Below, piece after piece: positions 43,259 through 52,836 of a stretch of DNA of 64,000 nucleotides. The position numbers and the translations under genes are program-made. Numbering within the stretch: the stretch's first letter is position 1; each line of letters starts with the position of its first letter. The notes below the pieces were generated by a model. The model was not told where the DNA came from, did no database searches, and saw nothing but the letters and a program-made list of their open reading frames with translations. This DNA comes from Imtechella halotolerans (lineage in GTDB: Bacteria; Bacteroidota; Bacteroidia; Flavobacteriales; Flavobacteriaceae). The DNA lies in contig NZ_CP117969.2 in assembly GCF_028743515.2 (NCBI RefSeq), positions 1,361,001 to 1,425,000 on the forward strand, read 5' to 3'.

Positions 43259-44299
43259 TTACTTTATATACTCTACTTGTTGTGTTGATTCAACATTTAT
43301 ACTGTCAAAAAAACCTTGTTCACTCATCCATTCATCACTGTATACTTTGCTCATATATCGAGATCCGTGATCAGGGAATATCGCGATAACATTACTATTC
43401 TCATCAAATTCCCCTTCATCTGCCAATTGTTTGATAGCCTGCATCACTGCACCACTGGTATAACCTACGAATAAACCTTCTGTCTTGGATATTTCTCTTG
43501 CCGTATGAGCACTTTCTTCATCGGTAACTTTGATAAACTTATCAATAATATCAAAGTCTGTAGCTGTAGGTATTAAGTTCTTACCCAATCCTTCAATACG
43601 GTAAGGATAAATTTCCTCTGGGTCAAACTCCTTGGTTTCATGATACTTTTTAAGTACAGAACCATATGCATCCACACCAATTACCTTTATATTAGGATTC
43701 ATCTCTTTAAGAAAACGGGAAGTTCCAGAAATAGTCCCTCCAGTACCACTACACGCAATTAGGTGTGTAATATGTCCATTGGTTTGCTTCCAAATTTCTG
43801 GACCAGTTGTTTTATAATGTGCTTCAATATTAAGATCATTAAAATATTGATTTATATACACAGAGCCTTTCATTTCTTCGTGCATACGTTTTGCAACCTG
43901 ATAATAAGAACGCGGGTCATCTGCACTTACATTAGCTGGACAAACATAGACTTTTGCCCCCATAGAACGCAACATATCTATTTTATCTTTCGATGACTTT
44001 GAACTCACAGCCAAAATGCAATCATATCCTTTAACGATACTTACCATTGCTAAACTAAACCCTGTGTTACCAGAGGTGGTTTCAATAATAGTGTCACCAG
44101 GCTTCAGAATGCCCTTTCGCTCGGCTTCTTCAATTATGTAAAGTGCTATACGATCCTTAGTAGAGTGACCTGGATTAAAAGCTTCTACTTTAGCGTAAAA
44201 ATTTCCAGTAAGGTATTCAGTGATTTTACTAAGCTTGATAAGAGGTGTGTTTCCAATAAGTTCTAGGACATTATTAAACGCATTTATCTTATGTTCCAT
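43259..44299 (-). CDS. Cysteine-synthase-fold PLP enzyme (possible cysteate synthase)
   Basis: A 346-residue fold-type II PLP enzyme of the CysK/CysM/CBS family. Seen: cofactor lysine K48 in [11 protein letters not shown] (usual cysteine synthases have a SVKDR motif), the substrate loop [12 protein letters not shown], the phosphate loop [14 protein letters not shown] and a C-terminal [18 protein letters not shown]. It may be O-acetylserine sulfhydrylase, cystathionine beta-synthase, or a cysteate synthase (phosphoserine plus sulfite, CapA). Its position just upstream of an alpha-oxoamine synthase gene on the same strand supports the last, but the sequence alone does not settle it. A TACATTTG -7 box is at 44367-44360. 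Transcription stops at a strong hairpin. Confidence 0.8.
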   Translation of the reverse strand: MEHKINAFNNVLELIGNTPLIKLSKITEYLTGNFYAKVEAFNPGHSTKDRIALYIIEEAERKGILKPGDTIIETTSGNTGFSLAMVSIVKGYDCILAVSSKSSKDKIDMLRSMGAKVYVCPANVSADDPRSYYQVAKRMHEEMKGSVYINQYFNDLNIEAHYKTTGPEIWKQTNGHITHLIACSGTGGTISGTSRFLKEMNPNIKVIGVDAYGSVLKKYHETKEFDPEEIYPYRIEGLGKNLIPTATDFDIIDKFIKVTDEESAHTAREISKTEGLFVGYTSGAVMQAIKQLADEGEFDENSNVIAIFPDHGSRYMSKVYSDEWMSEQGFFDSINVESTQQVEYIK

Positions 44300-44378
44300 A
44301 TAATGTGGGTTAGGTATATGTCAATCAACATGAAGCAGATTGAGATTAATACAACTTTGCAAATGTAATTATTTTTTT

Positions 44379-46439
44379 TTATTGACCACTTATTCCTTCC
44401 AAATCTAATATAAAAGCATACTCTTCCGCTACTTCTTTTAATGCTTCAAAACGTCCGGAAGCCCCGCTATGACCGGCTTCCATATTGGTATGAAATAATA
44501 ATACATTAGTATCTTTTTTTAATTCCCGTAGCTTTGCGACCCATTTTGCAGGTTCCCAGTACTGTACTTGTGAATCGTGATATCCGGTGGTGATAAGTAT
44601 ATTTGGATACTCTTGCGCTGTTACATTATCATACGGAGAATACGATTTAATATACTCATAATAGGCTTTGTCATTGGGATTCCCCCATTCATCATATTCT
44701 CCCGTTGTAAGAGGTATACTTTCATCTAACATGGTAGTTACCACATCGACAAAAGGCACCTGAGCCACTATCCCTTTGTATAATTGAGGCGCCAAGTTAA
44801 TGATAGCTCCCATCAATAGACCACCCGCAGATCCTCCCATAGCATATAAATGTGCAGAAGAAGTATACTTTTCATCAATTAAATAAGTTGAGGCAGCAAT
44901 AAAGTCGGTAAACGTATTTCGTTTGTGTAATAATTTGCCATTTTCATACCATTCCCTACCTAAATATTCCCCTCCTCGTATATGAGCAATCGCATATATA
45001 AAGCCTCTGTCAAGCAAACTTAAACGAGAGGTAGAAAAATAAGGATCAATGGTAGCGCCATAAGAACCATATCCATACAATAAAAGAGGGGTTGATCCAT
45101 CTCTTTTTATTCCCTTTCTGTAGACAATCGATATAGGAACCCTTACCCCATCCTCTGCAGTAGCCCACACTCTTTCCGATGTGTAATTTTCTTTATCAAA
45201 TGTACCTCCTAATACTTCTTGCTCCTTTTTCACTTCCTTAATTTGGGTGACCATATCGAAATCAATTATAGAGGCCGGTGTAGTAAGTGAATTATACCCA
45301 TATCGAAGTATTGTGGTATCAAATTCTATATTAGAAGTGGTATAGGCAGTATAGGTTTCATTATCGAAAGGCAAGTAATACTCACCGGTGCCATCCCAAC
45401 GCATTATACGTATTCTATTAAGACCATTGGTACGTTCACTGACCACCAAAAATTCTTTAAATATGTCTATATCTTCTATTAGGGTATCTTCCCTATGAGG
45501 TAAGACTTCCTCCCAATTCTCTTTTCTAGTTGCAGTTTCAGGGGTTTTATCCAATTTAAAATTGGTAGCACCATTTCCATTGTGAATGATATAAAAATGA
45601 GTGTCATAATGGGCAATACTATACTCCAGCCCTCGTTCTCTGGGTTGAAACACTTCAAATTCTCCATTAGGATTATCCGCCTTTAAAAACCTATATTCGG
45701 TGGTAAGTGTACTAGAGGAACCAATAACTATATATTTTTCCGACTTAGTCTTATACACATAAGCCGAAAAGGAATCGTCCTTTTCATGAAATACACAAAT
45801 ATCATTTTTAGGGTCTTCTCCTAGTACATGCTTAAATATCCTTTCGGAACGAAGCGTTTTAGGATTTTTAAGGGTATAAAACAAGGTTTTACCATCATTT
45901 GCCCATGTACTACCTCCAGTAGTGTTTTCTATTTTAGTGGTATATATTTCACCTGTAACAAGATTCTTGACCTGAATCGTATAAATTCTTCTACTCAAAG
46001 TGTCAACCCCAAAGGCAACTAAAGTATTATCCGGACTAATATTAATCCCTCCCAACTTAAAATAGCTATGACCTTGAGCCATAAGGTTGCAATCAAAGAG
46101 AACCTCCTCTTCAGCATCAAGATGTTCCTTTTTTCGTGTATAGATGGGATAATCTTTTCCTTCTTCATAACGCGTAATGTACCAATAGCCATTATACTTG
46201 TATGGAACTGATTCATCTGTTTCTTTTATCCTACTCTTCATTTCTTCAAACAACTGTTGTTGAAACGCTTTTGTATGAGCAGTCATCGCATCGTTATAAT
46301 CATTTTCAGCGTTGAGATACGCCAACACATCCTCATGATCACGTTGGTTCATCCAAAAATAATTATCAACACGTTTATCGCCGTGTTTTTCTAATACTAC
46401 TGGTATTTTCTTTGCAATGGGTAATGGTATTTCAGACAT
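44379..46439 (-). CDS. S9 family peptidase (oligopeptidase B / prolyl oligopeptidase type)
   Basis: A serine oligopeptidase that cuts short peptides, often after basic residues or proline. It has 686 residues with an N-terminal beta-propeller domain (about 70-410) and a C-terminal alpha/beta-hydrolase domain. The nucleophile is in AMGGSAGGLLMGA (Ser near 535), the acid probably in TTGYHDSQVQYWEP and the histidine in NMEAGHSGASGR. LLLYGYGSYGATIDPYFS precedes the oxyanion region. No signal peptide is seen, so it is cytoplasmic. Members with the DPYFS and GGEYLGREWYENGK motifs are usually annotated PtrB; substrate preference cannot be proven here. Confidence 0.92.
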   Translation of the reverse strand: MSEIPLPIAKKIPVVLEKHGDKRVDNYFWMNQRDHEDVLAYLNAENDYNDAMTAHTKAFQQQLFEEMKSRIKETDESVPYKYNGYWYITRYEEGKDYPIYTRKKEHLDAEEEVLFDCNLMAQGHSYFKLGGINISPDNTLVAFGVDTLSRRIYTIQVKNLVTGEIYTTKIENTTGGSTWANDGKTLFYTLKNPKTLRSERIFKHVLGEDPKNDICVFHEKDDSFSAYVYKTKSEKYIVIGSSSTLTTEYRFLKADNPNGEFEVFQPRERGLEYSIAHYDTHFYIIHNGNGATNFKLDKTPETATRKENWEEVLPHREDTLIEDIDIFKEFLVVSERTNGLNRIRIMRWDGTGEYYLPFDNETYTAYTTSNIEFDTTILRYGYNSLTTPASIIDFDMVTQIKEVKKEQEVLGGTFDKENYTSERVWATAEDGVRVPISIVYRKGIKRDGSTPLLLYGYGSYGATIDPYFSTSRLSLLDRGFIYAIAHIRGGEYLGREWYENGKLLHKRNTFTDFIAASTYLIDEKYTSSAHLYAMGGSAGGLLMGAIINLAPQLYKGIVAQVPFVDVVTTMLDESIPLTTGEYDEWGNPNDKAYYEYIKSYSPYDNVTAQEYPNILITTGYHDSQVQYWEPAKWVAKLRELKKDTNVLLFHTNMEAGHSGASGRFEALKEVAEEYAFILDLEGISGQ

Positions 46440-46514
46440 GAAAATTCTATTTTAAAGAAGTGGCAAAGGTATCCTTTTATTTCAAAAGCTTACTGTGAAT
46501 ACAGCAGTTATCTA

Positions 46515-46895
46515 TTATAACAAATCCTTAAATTTTTGAACAGGAAAGGGTTTACTAAAAATTTCAGCTACATGTTTATTTTGCTTTGCCTTTTGAATAT
46601 CTCCCGGATCTAATGTAGACGACAGCATATAAATACTAGTCTCTTTGCGCATTTCATTAGGCAATTCATCATACGCATCTAAAAATTCAAATCCATTCAT
46701 TTCTGGCATCCTGACATCGAGTAGGATAACCAATGGCTGACAGAATTGATCTCGACATTTTTTCAGCCATTCAATAGCCTCAATCCCATTTTTAACTACA
46801 AATATTTGAGTAGCACCAATCATTTTCCGAAGTAGTTGAGCGGTAACCACTTGATCAATTGTATTGTCTTCTATGAGTAAAAAAATACTATTCAT
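46515..46895 (-). CDS. Receiver-only response regulator
   Basis: A single REC domain of 126 residues: acidic pair E9/D10 (LLIEDN), phosphoacceptor D60 (VILLDVRMPEMNG), and conserved lysine near 118 (FSKPFP). No DNA-binding or enzyme output domain follows, as in CheY/Spo0F-type proteins. Its start overlaps the histidine kinase stop by 8 bases, so the two form a coupled pair. Output must be by protein contact or by phosphotransfer to another partner. There are no chemotaxis or phosphorelay genes nearby. Confidence 0.92.
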   Translation of the reverse strand: MNSIFLLIEDNTIDQVVTAQLLRKMIGATQIFVVKNGIEAIEWLKKCRDQFCQPLVILLDVRMPEMNGFEFLDAYDELPNEMRKETSIYMLSSTLDPGDIQKAKQNKHVAEIFSKPFPVQKFKDLL

Positions 46896-48315
46896 CCTTT
46901 AGAATCATAGGTATTGTTATTGTAAACAATGTTCCTTGTCCTACCACTGAGTCTACGGATATGGTTCCATTAAGATTTTCAACTGCTTGCTTGGTAATAT
47001 ACAATCCCAGACCAGAACCTAAATTAGTGTTCGTAACAAAAAACATTTCAAAAATCCTTTGAAGTAATTCTTCTCTTATGCCTATACCATTATCTTCAAT
47101 CTCAATTATATAATCTTCATCACTCGCATAGAACCTTAAAAAGAGTTTTATTTGTTCCTTTTCAGTATCAGCATATTTTAAGGCATTGGAAATTAAATTA
47201 TTTAGAATTATACGTAACCGAAGACTGTCACTGTACAAACTATCAATACATAAATCCTTTTCAATTACTACCTCCTCTTTACTGTATTGACTTATGTGTT
47301 GCAGCAACACATCTTCAATCAATTCAGAAATTTCTACCCGCTCCCACAGTATATCTTTCCGTTTATTTCTTGAATAGTCAATAATATCACTTATAAATTG
47401 ATCCTGTTTTACAAGACTTTTATACATCAATCTCAGATATTTTTTAATTTCAGAAGGACTTTCTTCAAGTTGAGCAACCTCAATCAATCCTTTTAAAGAG
47501 GTAATTGGGGACCTCAAATCATGTGAAGCACTATATACAAACTTATCTAGTTCATTATTGGCGACTACTAGATGTTCGTTATTAATTTCAGTTTCCTTTT
47601 TAGACTGAATCAACTTCTTTGTCATCATAAAATAATAACTAGTGATACAGCCAAAAATCAAAAAAATAAAAAGGATATTTACGCATAGTAAGTATCCTTT
47701 AATTGAGCGGGATCCCTCCCCTAAAGCTTCAGAAAACTGCTTCTCCTTTAACGTTAGCAGTGTGCTTAATTCGTTTATTTCCGCTAGTATTTCATCTTGA
47801 TTTTGAAGTGCAATATCATTACTGGAATGTGCCTTGCGTATTTGGTTTGCCAATTGCTGCATTCTAGTTAGAATATTATCGGCTTCTTCCCATTCATTTA
47901 CCGCATTTGCAAAAAAGGAAATGTTTTTAAAGCTTTTAAATAGCCAAATGATATCATCCAAATCCTTTTCATCATTTCTACCTTGTCTAAACCCATCCTT
48001 TATAACCTCTACATCCCCACCTTTGATAAGATGCACTCTGGCAATACTATCTCCTTTTGGAACTCTTAGTTCCTCCAAATACGCATCCCAAGCAGCTTCA
48101 TTTTCAGTATACAAATAGGTGATTAAATTACGAGCAGCGTCTTTTTGAGCCTTTGAATAATGAGACTCACCATTAACATAAGCCCTAATCCCTGAAAGAA
48201 TTCTAATCGTACTATGATTGATATATATCAAGAAAGTACAAGATAGGATAATAAGAAAAATGAGAACAAGTATTTTAGAATACTCATTCCCTCTAAAGAT
48301 TTGGGACTTTGTCAT
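46888..48315 (-). CDS. Membrane sensor histidine kinase
   Basis: A 475-residue kinase from ATG 48315 (an upstream ATG at 48366 would add a 17-residue lysine-rich extension without homology). The first membrane segment is at about 13-33, an extracytoplasmic helical region of about 170 residues (34-205) resembles a four-helix bundle sensor, and the second segment is at about 211-232. The H-box is VYSASHDLRSPITSLKGL (His near 263). ATP-binding boxes follow: NLISNALKYAD, EDNGIGI (near 408) and GSGLGLYITKQAVENL. It overlaps a receiver-only regulator gene. The signal is unknown. Confidence 0.92.
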   Translation of the reverse strand: MTKSQIFRGNEYSKILVLIFLIILSCTFLIYINHSTIRILSGIRAYVNGESHYSKAQKDAARNLITYLYTENEAAWDAYLEELRVPKGDSIARVHLIKGGDVEVIKDGFRQGRNDEKDLDDIIWLFKSFKNISFFANAVNEWEEADNILTRMQQLANQIRKAHSSNDIALQNQDEILAEINELSTLLTLKEKQFSEALGEGSRSIKGYLLCVNILFIFLIFGCITSYYFMMTKKLIQSKKETEINNEHLVVANNELDKFVYSASHDLRSPITSLKGLIEVAQLEESPSEIKKYLRLMYKSLVKQDQFISDIIDYSRNKRKDILWERVEISELIEDVLLQHISQYSKEEVVIEKDLCIDSLYSDSLRLRIILNNLISNALKYADTEKEQIKLFLRFYASDEDYIIEIEDNGIGIREELLQRIFEMFFVTNTNLGSGLGLYITKQAVENLNGTISVDSVVGQGTLFTITIPMILKDE

Positions 48316-48495
48316 ATTTTTCTTCTCTTTTTTAAGAGACTTATCACAAATATATTTAAAAATCATTCAAAGATTCATTTTTTATCTAAAACAATGCATA
48401 TACCTTTTGATAATTGATTTTATCAACCACTTTACTGCTCTAAGTAAATTAAGCTTTTTGTATTTTAGCACATGGAAAATTAAATATATAAAACC

Positions 48496-48819
48496 ATGTT
48501 TGGAGACCTTATGGGAATGGTGGGCAAGCTCAAAGAAGCCCAAAAAAAAATAGAAGAAACAAAAAAACGTCTAGACACTGTATTAATTGATGAGCAGTCA
48601 AATGATGGTAAGTTAAAAATTACATTAACAGCGAATAGAACCATAAAATCTATTGAAATTGACGGCAGTCTACTTCAAGACAAGGAACAACTTGAAGACT
48701 ACCTTGTGATTGTTGTTAATAAAGCCATAGAAAAAGCGACTCAAGTAAACGAAACAGAACTAGGGGCCGTAGCCAAAGAAGGGATGCCTAGTATTCCTGG
48801 AATGGATCTTTTTAAATAA
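48496..48819 (+). CDS. YbaB/EbfC family nucleoid-associated protein
   Basis: A small dimeric DNA-binding protein, 107 residues: an N-terminal helix ([22 protein letters not shown]), a beta sheet ([25 protein letters not shown]) and a C-terminal helix ([22 protein letters not shown]) ending [11 protein letters not shown], all typical of the family. It is divergent from the histidine kinase. In many bacteria it follows dnaX and precedes recR; here neither is present, so the linkage is broken in this genome. Confidence 0.92.
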   Translation: MFGDLMGMVGKLKEAQKKIEETKKRLDTVLIDEQSNDGKLKITLTANRTIKSIEIDGSLLQDKEQLEDYLVIVVNKAIEKATQVNETELGAVAKEGMPSIPGMDLFK

Positions 48820-48854
48820 GGTGTTTTTTTTACAAATCGACACTACTTTTTTTT

Positions 48855-48862
48855 TATATTTG
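48855..48862 (+). promoter_or_regulatory. Candidate -7 box of the YegP gene
   Basis: TATATTTG matches TAnnTTTG and lies 25 bases before ATG 48888, in the 68 bases between YbaB and YegP genes. Confidence 0.4.
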
Positions 48863-48887
48863 AGAAGTAATCATAAATCTTATTACC

Positions 48888-49220
48888 ATGTTCGAAGTAT
48901 TCCAAAGCGAGAAAAACAACAAGTTCTATTTTAACTTAAAAGCTAAAAACGGACAAATCATCTTATCAAGTCAAGGATATGCAGACAAAGGAGGTGCTAT
49001 GAATGGTATCGAGTCCTGTAAAAAAAATGCACCTGATGATTCTAAATTTGAGCGCAAAACAGCTGCCAATGGTAAATTCCATTTTAATTTAAAAGCTGGA
49101 AATGGTCAAATAATCGGAAGCAGCCAGATGTACGCATCAGAAGCTGGGATGGAAAATGGAATTGATTCTGTAAAAAACAATGCTCCAGATGCTGAAGTTA
49201 AAGAAGTTGCGGCTGAATAA
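48888..49220 (+). CDS. YegP family protein (two DUF1508 repeats)
   Basis: A 110-residue protein formed by two tandem copies of a beta-beta-alpha unit: KFYFNLKAKNGQIILSSQGY with SKGG-like NGIESCKKNAPDD, then KFHFNLKAGNGQIIGSSQMY with NGIDSVKNNAPDA. Families named DUF1508 have this exact pattern. The function is unknown (sometimes linked to stress). It is monocistronic: its own -7 box upstream and a strong terminator after it. Confidence 0.93.
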   Translation: MFEVFQSEKNNKFYFNLKAKNGQIILSSQGYADKGGAMNGIESCKKNAPDDSKFERKTAANGKFHFNLKAGNGQIIGSSQMYASEAGMENGIDSVKNNAPDAEVKEVAAE

Positions 49221-49246
49221 CACTCTTAGAAAGATCATACATAACT

Positions 49247-49278
49247 AAAAAAGCTGCTAATAAAGCAGCTTTTTTTTA
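49247..49278. terminator. Bidirectional terminator between YegP and threonine aldolase genes
   Basis: A 12-bp stem AAAAAAGCTGCT / AGCAGCTTTTTT (49247-49258 with 49264-49275) followed by further T on the plus strand. Confidence 0.88.
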
Positions 49279-49296
49279 TTCTCTTACCTTAATCAC

Positions 49297-50319
49297 CTAA
49301 AAAGAAATAGAATGTAATATTTCCAGAAAACGTTGATGCATCTTATCTGTATAGTCCAAATGCGTTACAATTCGCAACTTTCCTGATCCCATACCAGACA
49401 AATAAACTCCCTTCTCTTTAAGTGTATTCAAGAAAGATTGTTCACTCACGTGATCATTTAGGTAAAAAATGATAATATTGGTTTCCACATCTCCTACTTC
49501 CTTAACATACGACATCTTACGTAATACTGCAGCTATCTCTTTAGCTCTTTGGTGATCTTCAGCCAATCGATCTATATGATGATCTAATGCATAAATCCCG
49601 GCAGCAGCCAAGTAACCGGCCTGACGCATCCCTCCACCAAATATTTTTCTCACACGTATAGCCTTATCCATATGCTTTTTACTTCCTACCAATACGGAAC
49701 CTATTGGACATCCTAATCCTTTACTTAAGCATACAGATATAGTATCAAACACTTTCCCATATTGATTAGCTGTCTCATTTTTTGCAACCAAGGCATTCCA
49801 TAAACGAGCTCCATCCAAATGATAGCCTAGACCATGGGAATCACATACCTCTCTGATCTTCTCAATTTCTCTAAAATCCCAACAGGTACCTCCTCCTCTA
49901 TTGGCGGTATTTTCTATACAAACCAAAGAAGTCAAAGGACTGTGATAAAAATCTGGTGGGTTAATAAAAGAACGCACTTGTTCAGCTGTTATAGTTCCAT
50001 TTACTCCATCCAAAAGACGGCAAGAAACGCCACTATTAAAACTCACTCCCCCTCCTTCATAATTAAAAATATGAGCATCTTTATCGCAAATCAGCTGTTC
50101 TCCGGGTTGCGTATGAACCTTTATAGCCGTCTGGTTAGCCATGGTTCCGCTAGGAAAAAACAAAGCTGCTTCCATACCAAATAAAGTAGCTACCTTCTCT
50201 TCGAGTGCATTAATACTTTCATCAGTTTTATATACATCATCTCCCACTGAGGCACTCATCATCGCCTCAAGCATTTCAGGCGTTGGTTTAGTTACTGTAT
50301 CACTTATTAAATTAATCAT
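49297..50319 (-). CDS. ltaE: Low-specificity L-threonine aldolase
   Basis: A PLP enzyme that splits threonine or allo-threonine to glycine and acetaldehyde. From ATG 50319 it has 340 residues starting [17 protein letters not shown], the normal family N-terminus; an upstream start at 50358 would overlap the preceding gene and adds unrelated residues. Seen: [31 protein letters not shown] (Asp contacting PLP nitrogen) and cofactor lysine in [17 protein letters not shown]. It starts 14 bases after the metalloprotease gene, so they are cotranscribed. The link between these two functions is not obvious. Confidence 0.94.
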   Translation of the reverse strand: MINLISDTVTKPTPEMLEAMMSASVGDDVYKTDESINALEEKVATLFGMEAALFFPSGTMANQTAIKVHTQPGEQLICDKDAHIFNYEGGGVSFNSGVSCRLLDGVNGTITAEQVRSFINPPDFYHSPLTSLVCIENTANRGGGTCWDFREIEKIREVCDSHGLGYHLDGARLWNALVAKNETANQYGKVFDTISVCLSKGLGCPIGSVLVGSKKHMDKAIRVRKIFGGGMRQAGYLAAAGIYALDHHIDRLAEDHQRAKEIAAVLRKMSYVKEVGDVETNIIIFYLNDHVSEQSFLNTLKEKGVYLSGMGSGKLRIVTHLDYTDKMHQRFLEILHSISF

Positions 50320-50333
50320 ACTATAGATTGAAA

Positions 50334-52739
50334 TTAAAATTCGTCTGTCGTCATACATTCCATTCCTATAGGTGCTCCGTCGGGAATTGAAGGAATGCTG
50401 GGCACACTATATTCCAATGGCTTTTCTAAAAATTGCTTTATCTCCTTGGATACATACAATGAAAAAGCGTCCTTGTGTTCTAGAGCTAAGTCATCAGCCA
50501 GGTTTACCAACACCACATACACCTCTGCTCTTGCTGAAGGAGAGGTACGTTTATCTTTAGCCAGGGTTAACATATTTTTAAAAAATGCCGTTTGAATTGA
50601 TTTTTGAACTTCCCCAGCATAGCCCTTCTGTTTTTCAAAGATCACTTTTACTAATGTTTTTATTACCTCTGATAAACCTAACTGTTTACTATCGATGGAT
50701 TGTTGTTGAACTAATCGATTAGCTCTTTCTGGATGTAATACCAAGGACAGCGTAAAATCTGCAGCGGTTTGAGCAGCATTTATAGGGTCAAAGGTAACTC
50801 CATTATTACTTTTAAAAGATTCACGTGTTCTTCCATAACCATAGGCTCGTGGAGGAAACATTGCCAGCTTGTCCTCGGGTATAAGTAAGGTGTTTACTTC
50901 CAATGTTTTTACTACCGTCTTTAAAGCCTGTCGTTGCATTTCTGGATCCAAAACACTATGCACCAATGGATCCTTGCCCTTTATCGCATAATTATAATCC
51001 ACCCCTCCAATCCATTTAACCGCAGCCTCAGTTTGGTAACGGTGAAAAAAGTAAAGAGGCACAAACATATCTTCTAAAACTGAGAAAGGTTCTGAAGTTC
51101 TTATATTGTCTTTGGAAAAAGTACTAATTGCTTTTTCTCGAACATTCAACACGCGCTCCAGTTCATCTACAGGGTTTTTTCCATTATCCCATAAATGTGC
51201 ATAGGCATGGGCACCACCCTGAGCTCTAGCATCACTATCACTAATAAAGCGATGACCTTTAGAAAAAGCATCGTCAAGTAATTGTATTAAGGCCTCCTTT
51301 TCATCCTTCTTATTGGAAAAATCTTGATATGCGTAAGCAACTGTTACCTTGTCCCAACTTCCAATTCCTGTATCATAGGCATTTTGGAATGTGATCCTAT
51401 TATTATCTAGTCCAATTTTTGGATGGGGATAATCCATCACAGATGAATTATTTACCGTACTAGCAGCAAAATTATGAGCAAACCCTAACGTATGACCCAC
51501 CTCATGGGCAGACAATTGTCGAATTCGTGCAAGGGCTAAATCCAATTGCTCTTGGTGATTATCATCCCTTAGGGCAAATGGTTTTTCAGCCAATGCTTGA
51601 GCAATCATAAAATCTTGACGGATACGTAAACTTCCTAAACTCACATGACCTTTTAAAATTTCACCAGTTCGGGGATCTCTTACACTAGCTCCGTAACTCC
51701 ATCCTCTTGTGGATCGATGCACCCATTGAATCACATTATATCTCACATCCAAAGGATCCGCATCGTCCGGTAGAATTTTTACCTGAAATGCATTTATATA
51801 GCCAATGGCCTCAAATGCTTGATTCCACCACAATGCGCCTTCTACTAATGCCGAGCGTATGGGTTCTGGCGTTCCGTTATCTAAATAATACACTATGGGT
51901 TCAACAGCCTCACTTTTCTCCAACTCAGGGTGTTTTTTCTTAAGCCTATGTCGTGTAATAAATTGTTTGGTAATTGGCTCAGTAACTGGTGTGGCATAAT
52001 CCATATACGATATAGAAAACGAGCCACTTCTAGGATCAAACACTCTAGGGGTATATTGTAAATCAGGCAATTTAATAAATGAATGATGCTGTACTACGGT
52101 AACCAAATTAGGGTTTGGACTTACCGAACGAATATAGTTTCCGGTAGGCTCTCCTTCGAAAGTAAGCATCGCTTCAAATTCACTATTTTCAGGAAAGGAC
52201 TTCGTACGGTTCATGGCTAACGCACTTTTCCCAACATCCAGCTTATAGCTTCCTTGTCCCGAACTCTTAAGACGCTGTGCCACCCCATGAGCATCACGCA
52301 GTAGGAATGGCGTAAAATCAATCACATAATGATCTCCCTTTTTTTGCTTTATTTCAAAACCAAACAATACCGATTTTGCAAAAGCTTCATTCACGGAGCG
52401 ACGTTCCAACTCATTTTCAGAATTTGCTCTAAATTTTAGATTTGGTTCAACCAGTAATAGTTTATTTCCAGCCTTCATAAAGTAAACTACTCGTTCACCC
52501 CCAAGTTGACCTCGATCTAATCCAATATCGTTACTACCGACTCCCTGACTTAAGGCATTAACATATAAAAACTCAGTATTTAACTCGGCTACTTCAAGGT
52601 ATATCTTATCTTCACTTTCATCATAGTGAAAATTAAAAAAACCTTCATAGGATGTAAGATTCGTCTTTTTGTCCAAAAACTGTGAAAACGAAGAAAGTGA
52701 ACATAATAGGCTTAGGAGCAATAGGTATTTATTTTTCAT
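50334..52739 (-). CDS. Large secreted zinc metalloprotease (DUF5117/DUF4953 type)
   Basis: An 801-residue protein with signal peptide MKNKYLLLLSLLCSLSSFSQF. An N-terminal region of about 250 residues (DUF5118/5117-like, beginning TSYEGFFNFHYDE) precedes a metzincin-like domain with the zinc motif HEVGHTLGFAHNFA (HExxHxxGxxH, near 411) and a probable Met-turn in SSVMDYPH. The C-terminal 350 residues are unassigned. Such proteins are common in Bacteroidetes as exported or cell-surface zinc-dependent metalloproteases of unknown substrate. Cotranscribed with ltaE. Confidence 0.87.
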   Translation of the reverse strand: MKNKYLLLLSLLCSLSSFSQFLDKKTNLTSYEGFFNFHYDESEDKIYLEVAELNTEFLYVNALSQGVGSNDIGLDRGQLGGERVVYFMKAGNKLLLVEPNLKFRANSENELERRSVNEAFAKSVLFGFEIKQKKGDHYVIDFTPFLLRDAHGVAQRLKSSGQGSYKLDVGKSALAMNRTKSFPENSEFEAMLTFEGEPTGNYIRSVSPNPNLVTVVQHHSFIKLPDLQYTPRVFDPRSGSFSISYMDYATPVTEPITKQFITRHRLKKKHPELEKSEAVEPIVYYLDNGTPEPIRSALVEGALWWNQAFEAIGYINAFQVKILPDDADPLDVRYNVIQWVHRSTRGWSYGASVRDPRTGEILKGHVSLGSLRIRQDFMIAQALAEKPFALRDDNHQEQLDLALARIRQLSAHEVGHTLGFAHNFAASTVNNSSVMDYPHPKIGLDNNRITFQNAYDTGIGSWDKVTVAYAYQDFSNKKDEKEALIQLLDDAFSKGHRFISDSDARAQGGAHAYAHLWDNGKNPVDELERVLNVREKAISTFSKDNIRTSEPFSVLEDMFVPLYFFHRYQTEAAVKWIGGVDYNYAIKGKDPLVHSVLDPEMQRQALKTVVKTLEVNTLLIPEDKLAMFPPRAYGYGRTRESFKSNNGVTFDPINAAQTAADFTLSLVLHPERANRLVQQQSIDSKQLGLSEVIKTLVKVIFEKQKGYAGEVQKSIQTAFFKNMLTLAKDKRTSPSARAEVYVVLVNLADDLALEHKDAFSLYVSKEIKQFLEKPLEYSVPSIPSIPDGAPIGMECMTTDEF

Positions 52740-52811
52740 TTTTGGTATGTTTTTTTTTGGTACGGCCTGCTAAATTTATGACAAATAGTTTTTACGAGAT
52801 AACCGAAACAC

Positions 52812-52819
52812 TACTTTTG
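52812..52819 (+). promoter_or_regulatory. Candidate -7 box of prfB
   Basis: TACTTTTG matches TAnnTTTG, 17 bases before ATG 52837. The upstream bases are T-rich but lack a clean TTG at the normal distance. Confidence 0.4.
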
Positions 52820-52836
52820 TATAAAATTTAAAAAGT

